A stretch of 11,050 bases of DNA. Source: an uncultured delta proteobacterium. GTDB taxonomy: Bacteria; Myxococcota_A; Polyangia; Polyangiales; Polyangiaceae. The translations under genes were made by a program, and so were the position numbers. Below, piece by piece: positions 7,073 through 11,050 of this stretch (its first letter is position 1; each line of letters begins with the position of its first letter). The notes under the pieces were generated by a model that made no database searches, was not told the origin of the DNA, and was given only the letters and a program-made list of their open reading frames with translations. The DNA is taken from the NCBI GenBank assembly GCA_903893335.1, contig CAITLX010000689.1:1-11050 (forward strand), read 5' to 3'.

Positions 7073-7830
7073 GAAGCGCCTCCGGGGCCGCGCCCCTCGG
7101 CGCGCAGCGCGACCCGCGCCGCGACGGTGAGGCTGGCCGCGGCGTAGTTGGAGACGGCCGCGACGACGGCGACGACGACGATGGTCGCGGGCACCCCCGC
7201 GGGGGACGGCAGCAGCGGGCCCACCACGAGGGCGCCGATCAGGTAGGTCAGCCGCTCGTGACGACGCATGAGGCCGGACGGGAGCGACAGGCGCAGCGCC
7301 TCGGACTTCGCGCGCACGTAGCTGATGGCCGCCGAGCCGACGAGCGCCGCGAGCGGCACCGACATCAGCCACGCGGAGTGGCGGTAGTAGATCGCGAGCC
7401 CGACGAGCGGGGAGGCGTCGGCGTAGCGATCGACGACCGCGTCGAGCATCTCGCCCGCGTCGGACGAGAGCTTGCGGTGGCGCGCCACGATGCCGTCGAA
7501 CGCGTCGAAGGCCGACGCGACGATGAGCAGGACGCCTGCCCAACCGAGCTGACCGGTCGCCGCGAGCGGCGTGGTCACCAGCACGAGCACGAGCGAGCCG
7601 AGCGTGAGCTGATCGGGCGTCACGGGGGTGCGCAGCAGCAGCGCGCTCACGCCGCGAAACGCCCAGTAGAACGCCTCGACGAGCCAGACGTGGAGCAGGG
7701 GCGTCCCGAGATCGCGCACGCGCGCCTCGCCGGTGCGACCGGCGACGGCCGTGCGAATCGCGTAGGCACCCAGCACGCCCCCGCAGAGGGCGAGGACGCT
7801 GGTGAGGGCGAGCTGGGCGGAGGTGGGCAT
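7069..7830 (-). CDS. CDP-alcohol phosphatidyltransferase family protein
   Basis: This is a predicted 253-aa integral membrane enzyme that swaps the CMP of a CDP-linked lipid or alcohol for an alcohol. The complete family signature is present: D109, D112-G113, A116-R117, G126, D130 and D134 at exactly the canonical spacing, at the cytosolic end of a helix. These four aspartates bind the metals and the CDP group. T-P-D-Q-L-T at 71-76 replaces the usual P-N-x-L-T that precedes the second helix. An extra N-terminal helix (about 7-28) and an amphipathic segment (about 40-66) come first. Length and signature fit phosphatidylinositol-phosphate or phosphatidylglycerol-phosphate synthases, but the alcohol cannot be told from motifs alone. 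No ribosome site precedes the ATG at 7830, so translation may be leaderless. It is first in a two-gene operon with the aminotransferase, overlapping by 4 bp. Confidence 0.92.
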   Translation of the reverse strand: MPTSAQLALTSVLALCGGVLGAYAIRTAVAGRTGEARVRDLGTPLLHVWLVEAFYWAFRGVSALLLRTPVTPDQLTLGSLVLVLVTTPLAATGQLGWAGVLLIVASAFDAFDGIVARHRKLSSDAGEMLDAVVDRYADASPLVGLAIYYRHSAWLMSVPLAALVGSAAISYVRAKSEALRLSLPSGLMRRHERLTYLIGALVVGPLLPSPAGVPATIVVVAVVAAVSNYAAASLTVAARVALRAEGRGPGGAS

Positions 7831-7910
7831 GGTCGGCGTGCCGTGGCGCGAACGGCGCGGGCTTAGCGCACCACGGCGATCATGGCGAGCCCCGCGGGCG
7901 CGAGCGGCGA

Positions 7911-7930
7911 CTGTATTGTCTTATTTACAG
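7911..7930. promoter_or_regulatory. A/T-rich patch with CTGTA/TACAG inverted repeat
   Basis: CTGTA (7911-7915) and TACAG (7926-7930) form a 5-bp inverted repeat with a 10-bp spacer. The surrounding segment 7914-7945 is about three-quarters A/T in otherwise very GC-rich DNA. The right arm overlaps the TAA stop and last codon of ppnP, and the patch lies about 80-115 bp upstream of the CDP-alcohol transferase start. On the minus strand TTGTGA (7940-7935) is a possible -35 word, but no convincing -10 word stands at the right distance. A promoter or operator for the downstream operon is the most sensible reading. The rest of the gap (7831-7910) shows no further signal. Confidence 0.35.
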
Positions 7931-8206
7931 AAATTCACAAACGTAGGCGGTCGGAGCCGAAGCCCGGACGTCGAACCCGCTGTTGCCCGGCACCTCGAAG
8001 CTCGTGCCGGCCGGGTACGCCTGGAACGCCGCGGCGCCGTCGACCCGCACGCCGAGCTCACCGCTGACCACCGTCATGCGCTCGGGAGCGCCGGTGCCGA
8101 AGTGAAACTCGCCGACGTCGATGACGCCGACCGTCGTGCGGCGGCCGTTGCGCTCGAACCCGACGCTCTGGACCTTGCCGTCGAAGTACGTGTTGTGCTG
8201 GAGCAT
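7925..8206 (-). CDS. ppnP: Pyrimidine/purine nucleoside phosphorylase PpnP
   Basis: This is a 93-aa single-domain cupin of the PpnP (formerly UPF0345/YaiE) family. It closely follows the Escherichia coli protein over its full length as I recall it: an M-L-Q-x-N-x-Y-F-x-G-K-V start, S-V-G-F, then T-V-G-V near 25-28, E-R-M-T-V-V-S-G-E-L in the middle, F-E-V-P-G-N-S-x-F, and A-P-T-A-Y-V-C-E-F-L at the end. The family performs phosphorolysis of several purine and pyrimidine nucleosides to the base and ribose 1-phosphate in the cytosol. The start at 8206 is fixed by a strong ribosome site (AGGAGG, six bases before ATG) and by matching the family N-terminus. The frame open to 8275 is therefore too long. 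It is a single gene, divergent from the hydrolase. Its leader carries an 8-bp dyad whose 3' arm runs into the ribosome site. Confidence 0.95.
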   Translation of the reverse strand: MLQHNTYFDGKVQSVGFERNGRRTTVGVIDVGEFHFGTGAPERMTVVSGELGVRVDGAAAFQAYPAGTSFEVPGNSGFDVRASAPTAYVCEFL

Positions 8207-8215
8207 GTGGCGCCT

Positions 8216-8244
8216 CCTACACCTTCGCGCGCCGGCGGTGTAGG
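8216..8244 (-). promoter_or_regulatory. 8-bp dyad reaching into the ppnP ribosome-binding site
   Basis: CCTACACC (8216-8223) and GGTGTAGG (8237-8244) are perfect inverted repeats 13 bp apart. Read on the minus strand, the second arm ends in GTAGG and is followed directly by AGG, so the stem includes the first part of the AGGAGG ribosome site nine or so bases before the ppnP ATG. It may act as an RNA hairpin limiting translation, or as a DNA operator just upstream of the gene. An 8-bp exact match at this place is unlikely to be accidental, but the mode of action is inferred. Confidence 0.5.
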
Positions 8245-8267
8245 GGTCGCGCGTGGGAGCCCGCGCC

Positions 8268-8282
8268 GCACCCAAAGGGTGC
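8268..8282. promoter_or_regulatory. 6-bp perfect hairpin in the ppnP/hydrolase divergent region
   Basis: GCACCC (8268-8273) and GGGTGC (8277-8282) pair perfectly around an AAA triloop, 26 bp upstream of the hydrolase ATG. It could be an operator half of the divergent region or a leader hairpin for the hydrolase. No T-run follows on either strand, so a terminator is unlikely. The remainder of 8207-8307 shows no recognisable promoter words. Confidence 0.35.
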
Positions 8283-8307
8283 AGCTTTGCTACGGTGGCC
8301 GCCGCCG

Positions 8308-9006
8308 ATGGCCGCCGCGCTCCCTCCCCCGCCCGACCGACCCGAGCTCCCGCCCGAGGTGACCCTCGCGGGCGAGGAGCCCCTGCGGCTGCGCGCCGCC
8401 GACGGCGTCGAGCTCGAGGCGCGTGGGCGCTTCCCGGCGTCTCCCGAGCGCGCGGTGCTGCTGCTGCACCCGCACCCCCTCTACGGGGGCACGATGCACA
8501 ACGCCATCGTGGTCATCGTCGGCAAGGCGCTCGCGGAGCGCGGCGGCGACCGCGTCGCGACGCTGCGGCTGAACTACCGCGGCGTCGGCACGAGCACCGG
8601 CTCGTACGGCGCGGGCGAGGGCGAGACGCTCGACGCCCGCGCGGGGCTCGCCGAGCTGCGCCGGCGCTACCCGCACGCCCGGCTGTCGATCGTCGCGTAC
8701 TCGTTCGGCACCTGGGTCGGCCTGCGCGCCGCGGCGCTCGACGGCGGCGTCGAGCGCGTCACGCTCGTCGCGCCCGCCGTGCGGCTCTTCGAGTTCGGCG
8801 CGGCCGACGAGCCTCGCTTCGCGGGCCCCATCGCCATCGTGTGCGGCGAGGCCGACGCTTTCTGCAGCGTCGCCGAGGCTGAGCGCCTCGCGGCGCAGCT
8901 CGGCGCGAGGCTCGACGTCGTCGCGCAGGCCGACCATTTCTTCGTGCGTCACCGGCGCCGGGTCGCCGACCTCGTCGTGCCGACGGCAGCCCCCGAGCTC
9001 GCCTGA
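8308..9006 (+). CDS. Alpha/beta hydrolase of the HPHPxxGG (COG2945-like) type
   Basis: This is a predicted cytosolic 232-aa alpha/beta hydrolase. H-P-H-P-L-Y-G-G-T-M-H-N at 54-65 is the oxyanion-side motif typical of this small-hydrolase group. It is followed by L-N-Y-R-G-V-G-x-S/T-x-G near 88-98. The nucleophile elbow is A-Y-S-F-G at 130-134 with S132. G-E-A-D-A-F supplies D183, and A-D-H-F-F supplies H210, completing the triad. No signal peptide or membrane segment is seen; the first 20 residues are Pro-rich and probably disordered. The substrate is unknown; relatives are annotated only as esterase/lipase-like. The start is uncertain: ATG at 8308 has no clear ribosome site, and an in-frame TTG lies at 8287. 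It is divergent from ppnP and 70 bp upstream of the cystathionine gamma-synthase on the same strand, so co-transcription is possible. Confidence 0.9.
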   Translation: MAAALPPPPDRPELPPEVTLAGEEPLRLRAADGVELEARGRFPASPERAVLLLHPHPLYGGTMHNAIVVIVGKALAERGGDRVATLRLNYRGVGTSTGSYGAGEGETLDARAGLAELRRRYPHARLSIVAYSFGTWVGLRAAALDGGVERVTLVAPAVRLFEFGAADEPRFAGPIAIVCGEADAFCSVAEAERLAAQLGARLDVVAQADHFFVRHRRRVADLVVPTAAPELA

Positions 9007-9076
9007 CGCGCTCGGCCCGACGGCCCACCGCCGACGGCGGCCCCGGCGCGCGGTGGTGCTACCGTGGTGCCCCGCA

Positions 9077-10282
9077 ATGGCACCCGATTCACGCGCCCCC
9101 AAGGCCGCAGACGGCACCATCGCCGTGCACGGCGGCGAGTCGCGCGCGAGGCCGCACCACGCGCTCGCGCTCGGCATCGCCCAGACGGCCACCTACACGT
9201 TCGACGACAGCGCCGACCTCGAGCGCTACATGCGCGGCGAGGACGCCGACGCCGACCGCGAGGAGTACGGCCGCTACGGCAACCCGACCGTGCGCGAGGT
9301 CGAGCGGCGGCTCGCGGCGCTCGAGGGCACCGACGACGCGCTGCTGTTCGCGAGCGGCATGGGGGCGATCACGACGGCGATGCTCGCGCTGCTCAAGGCG
9401 GGCGATCACGTCGTGCTCTTCGACGACTGCTACCGGCGCACGCGGCAGTTCGTGGCCGCGTGGCTCACGCGCTTCGGCGTCGAGCACACCATCGTCGCGT
9501 CGGGCGACCTCGACGCGCTCGTCGCGGCCATCGGCCCGAAGACGAAGCTCGCGGTGTCCGAGTCGCCGACCAACCCCCACCTGCGCTGCGTCGACCTCGC
9601 GGGGCTCGCGGCCGCGTGCCGCGCGCGTCGCGTGCGCACGCTCGTCGACGCGACCTTCGCGACGCCCATCAACTGCCGCCCCGCGACGCTCGGCGTCGAC
9701 CTCGTGGTGCACAGCGCCACCAAGTACCTCGCGGGGCACAACGACGTGCTCGCCGGCGTCGTCGCCGGCCCCTCGCACCTCGTGTCGCTCGTGCGCGACC
9801 TGCGCCACGTCACCGGCGCGGTGTGCGACCCACACGCGGCGTGGCTCGTCGGCCGCGGCATGAAGACGCTCGCGCTGCGCGTCGCGCGGCAGAACGAGAC
9901 CGCGCTCGTGGTCGCCCGGCGGCTCGAGCAGCACCCGGCCATCGCCCACGTCGATTACCCGGGGCTCGAGAGCCACCGCGACCACGCCATCGCCCGCAAG
10001 CAGATGGTCGGCTTCGGCGGCGTCATCAGCTTCGTCGTGCGCGGCGGCTCCCCCGCGGCGCGCGCGCTCATCGACGCCTGCCGCCTCGCGCGCATCGCGC
10101 CGTCGCTCGGTGGCGTCGAGACGCTCATCGAGCAGCCAGCCCTGATGAGCTACGCGGAGCTCGAGCCCGCGCAGCGCGCGGCGATCGGCATCGACGAGGG
10201 GCTCGTGCGGCTCAGCGTCGGCATCGAGGAGACCGCCGACGTGCTCGCCGACGTCGAGCGCGGGCTCGCCGCGATCGCGTAA
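9077..10282 (+). CDS. metB: Cystathionine gamma-synthase, plant-type (trans-sulfuration PLP enzyme)
   Basis: This is a predicted cytosolic 401-aa Cys/Met-metabolism PLP enzyme. It joins an activated homoserine ester and cysteine into cystathionine on the way to methionine. Landmarks are E-Y-G-R-Y-G-N-P-T at 63-71, A-S-G-M at 92-95, D-D-C-Y-R-R-T-R at 116-123, E-S-P-T-N-P-H-L-R-C-V-D at 162-173, D191 for the pyridine nitrogen, and S-A-T-K at 213-216 with K216 as the Schiff-base lysine, then G-H-N-D-V-L-A-G. The D-C-Y-R-x-T-R, L-R-C-V-D, G-H-N-D-V-L-A-G and I-A-P-S-x-G-G-x-E-x-x-I-x-Q-P segments follow plant cystathionine gamma-synthase, as I recall it, more closely than the usual bacterial MetB. 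Cystathionine lyase or another trans-sulfuration activity remains possible. ATG at 9077 is preferred to GTG at 9053 because family homology begins soon after. Codon use matches its neighbours. Confidence 0.9.
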   Translation: MAPDSRAPKAADGTIAVHGGESRARPHHALALGIAQTATYTFDDSADLERYMRGEDADADREEYGRYGNPTVREVERRLAALEGTDDALLFASGMGAITTAMLALLKAGDHVVLFDDCYRRTRQFVAAWLTRFGVEHTIVASGDLDALVAAIGPKTKLAVSESPTNPHLRCVDLAGLAAACRARRVRTLVDATFATPINCRPATLGVDLVVHSATKYLAGHNDVLAGVVAGPSHLVSLVRDLRHVTGAVCDPHAAWLVGRGMKTLALRVARQNETALVVARRLEQHPAIAHVDYPGLESHRDHAIARKQMVGFGGVISFVVRGGSPAARALIDACRLARIAPSLGGVETLIEQPALMSYAELEPAQRAAIGIDEGLVRLSVGIEETADVLADVERGLAAIA

Positions 10283-10311
10283 CCAGCGCGCGCCGCGACG
10301 CCCTGCCCGAC

Positions 10312-10329
10312 TCGCGCGCGCTCGCGCGA
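10312..10329. terminator. GC-rich hairpin between convergent genes
   Basis: TCGCGCG (10312-10318) and CGCGCGA (10323-10329) form a perfect 7-bp stem with a 4-nt loop, in the 51-bp gap between the stops of the cystathionine gamma-synthase gene and the repeat-rich membrane protein gene. Its place suggests a shared transcription end. Neither side is followed by a T-run, and CG-alternating stems arise easily at this composition, so the call is tentative. Confidence 0.3.
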
Positions 10330-10333
10330 CGAC

Positions 10334-11050
10334 TCAGTGCGTGACCTTCCACGCCACGGCGATGGCCACGATCGCCACGACGACCGCGAGCGCGGGACCG
10401 GCCCACGGCGGCATCGAGCGCGACGCCGTGACCTTCGAGCCCTTCGCTGCCTTCGTGGGCGCCGAGGCGCTCGCGCCGCTCGACGCGCGGGTGGGCGCGG
10501 CGACCGGGGTCGCCTCGCGCGGCTTCTTCGGAGCGCGCGGCTCGGCGGCAGCGGCCTCACGGGCCCTCTCCTCGGCGAGCTGCTTGGTGCGCTCGGCCGC
10601 GTGCTGCGCGGCGCGGTTGTGCACCTGCGACTTCGCGATGGCCCGGCGAGCCTCGCGCTTCGCGGCCTTCTCGGCCTCGCGCTTCGCGACGCGCTCCTCC
10701 TTGGGGCGGCGGTTCTTCGCCGGCGCGGGCTCACGCGCGACAGGCGCCGCAGGCGCAGCGGGGGCAGGTGCGACCACGGCCGCGGGCTTGGGCGCGACGG
10801 GCGCCGCGGGGGTCGCATGCGTGAACCGCGACGTCGCGACCACGGGAGCAGGCTTCGCCTCGACTGCCGCGACAGGCTTCGCCTCGACCACCGGAGCAGG
10901 CTTGGGCGCAACGGGCGCTGCGACGACCGCGGGGGCCGCGGGCACAGGTGCAACCACCGGAGCGGGCTTCGCCTCGACTGCCGCGACAGGCTTCGCCTCG
11001 ACCACCGGAGCAGGCTTGGGCGCAACGGGCGCTGCGACGACCGCGGGGGC
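10334..11050 (-). CDS. Repeat-rich, tail-anchored Ala/Pro/Lys protein (5' end outside window)
   Basis: The frame is open to the window edge, giving 238 visible C-terminal residues; the start is not seen. I do not recognise a family. The visible part begins with Pro-Ala-Val-Lys-rich repeats (about 38 residues per unit, two nearly exact copies and a degenerate third). A highly charged Lys/Arg/Glu/Ala stretch with likely helical or coiled-coil character follows (from K-N-R-R-P-K-E-E-R to E-R-A-R-E-A). Then comes a second low-complexity Ala/Ser/Thr/Pro segment, and finally a single hydrophobic helix of about 18 residues ending four residues from the C-terminus (W-K-V-T-H). This is a tail-anchor layout with a basic, flexible cytosolic body. 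The Pro/Lys repeats recall TonB-like spacer regions and histone-H1-like tails, but neither assignment is supported by a domain. Internal GTG codons (for example 11005) are not needed as starts because the frame continues upstream. It is convergent with the cystathionine gamma-synthase gene. Confidence 0.75.
   Translation of the reverse strand, partial: APAVVAAPVAPKPAPVVEAKPVAAVEAKPAPVVAPVPAAPAVVAAPVAPKPAPVVEAKPVAAVEAKPAPVVATSRFTHATPAAPVAPKPAAVVAPAPAAPAAPVAREPAPAKNRRPKEERVAKREAEKAAKREARRAIAKSQVHNRAAQHAAERTKQLAEERAREAAAAEPRAPKKPREATPVAAPTRASSGASASAPTKAAKGSKVTASRSMPPWAGPALAVVVAIVAIAVAWKVTH
10839..11050. repeat. 114-bp coding tandem repeat
   Basis: Positions 10839-10936 and 10953-11050 are 98-bp copies at a period of 114 bp that differ at only two bases (10844/10958 and 10850/10964). 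The period is 38 codons, so the repeat preserves the frame of the membrane protein. Within each unit, a shorter motif (CAGGCTTCGCCTCGA and variants) recurs two to three times. A more diverged copy can be followed back to about 10740. The second copy reaches the window edge, so the array probably continues. Confidence 0.9.

Noticed and set aside
7863..7883. Six-codon leader frame (M-I-A-V-V-R) before the CDP-alcohol transferase
   Set aside because: It has no ribosome site, no run of a regulatory amino acid and no attenuator-like hairpin; such short frames are expected by chance.
7911..7930. LexA/SOS box reading of CTGTA...TACAG
   Set aside because: The spacing between CTGT and ACAG is 12, not 8, and the site overlaps a stop codon; it is kept only as an unassigned inverted repeat.
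7882..8067. Plus-strand 61-residue frame opposite ppnP
   Set aside because: It is antisense to a well-conserved gene, Arg/Pro-rich after the A/T patch, with no homology recognised.
9028..9040. CCGCC-GAC-GGCGG hairpin upstream of the cystathionine gamma-synthase
   Set aside because: A 5-bp stem of only C and G is common at this base composition and has no T-run or other support.

Overview
The window is very GC-rich. Nearly all genes use G/C-ending codons, and long antisense open frames shadow every gene, as expected at this base composition. Gene content suggests a high-GC, lipid-rich Gram-negative such as a myxobacterium (Myxococcota): a plant-type cystathionine gamma-synthase, an Aur1-like PAP2 enzyme, an MMPL/RND lipid transporter and an Ala/Pro/Lys-repeat membrane protein. 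This placement is inference from gene types, not from a marker gene.

Positions 1-7830 hold what looks like a lipid head-group locus. A minus-strand operon reads, in order of transcription: GtrA-type membrane protein (5154-4753), Aur1-like PAP2 phosphatase/phosphotransferase (4719-3772), MMPL/RND transporter (3775-1262) and a Gfo/Idh/MocA oxidoreductase (1265-147). The last two junctions are 4-bp ATGA overlaps. A plus-strand PgpA-type phosphatase (5218-5709) is divergent from it. A second minus-strand pair, CDP-alcohol phosphatidyltransferase (7830-7069) and class III aminotransferase (7072-5720), overlaps by GTGA and converges on pgpA. CDP-alcohol transferase, PgpA-type phosphatase and Aur1-like transferase are the three steps that would make a phosphatidyl-polyol phosphate, dephosphorylate it, and move the head group to ceramide or another lipid alcohol. 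The transporter and GtrA protein would handle membrane movement. The dehydrogenase and aminotransferase could modify the head group. The pathway assignment is inferred from domain logic and is the most interesting point of the window.

Positions 7831-10282 are mostly housekeeping: ppnP nucleoside phosphorylase (minus), an alpha/beta hydrolase of the HPHPxxGG type (plus) and a plant-type cystathionine gamma-synthase (plus). The ppnP/hydrolase divergent region carries two perfect dyads. One of them reaches into the ppnP ribosome-binding site.

Positions 10334-11050 are the C-terminal part of a minus-strand, repeat-rich, tail-anchored Ala/Pro/Lys protein whose start lies outside the window. It contains a nearly identical 114-bp tandem repeat. 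At the other end, positions 52-150 hold three 33-bp repeats directly after the oxidoreductase, each bringing another in-frame stop codon. No RNA genes, insertion sequences, CRISPR arrays or origins were seen, and no gene-free stretch exceeds about 150 bases.
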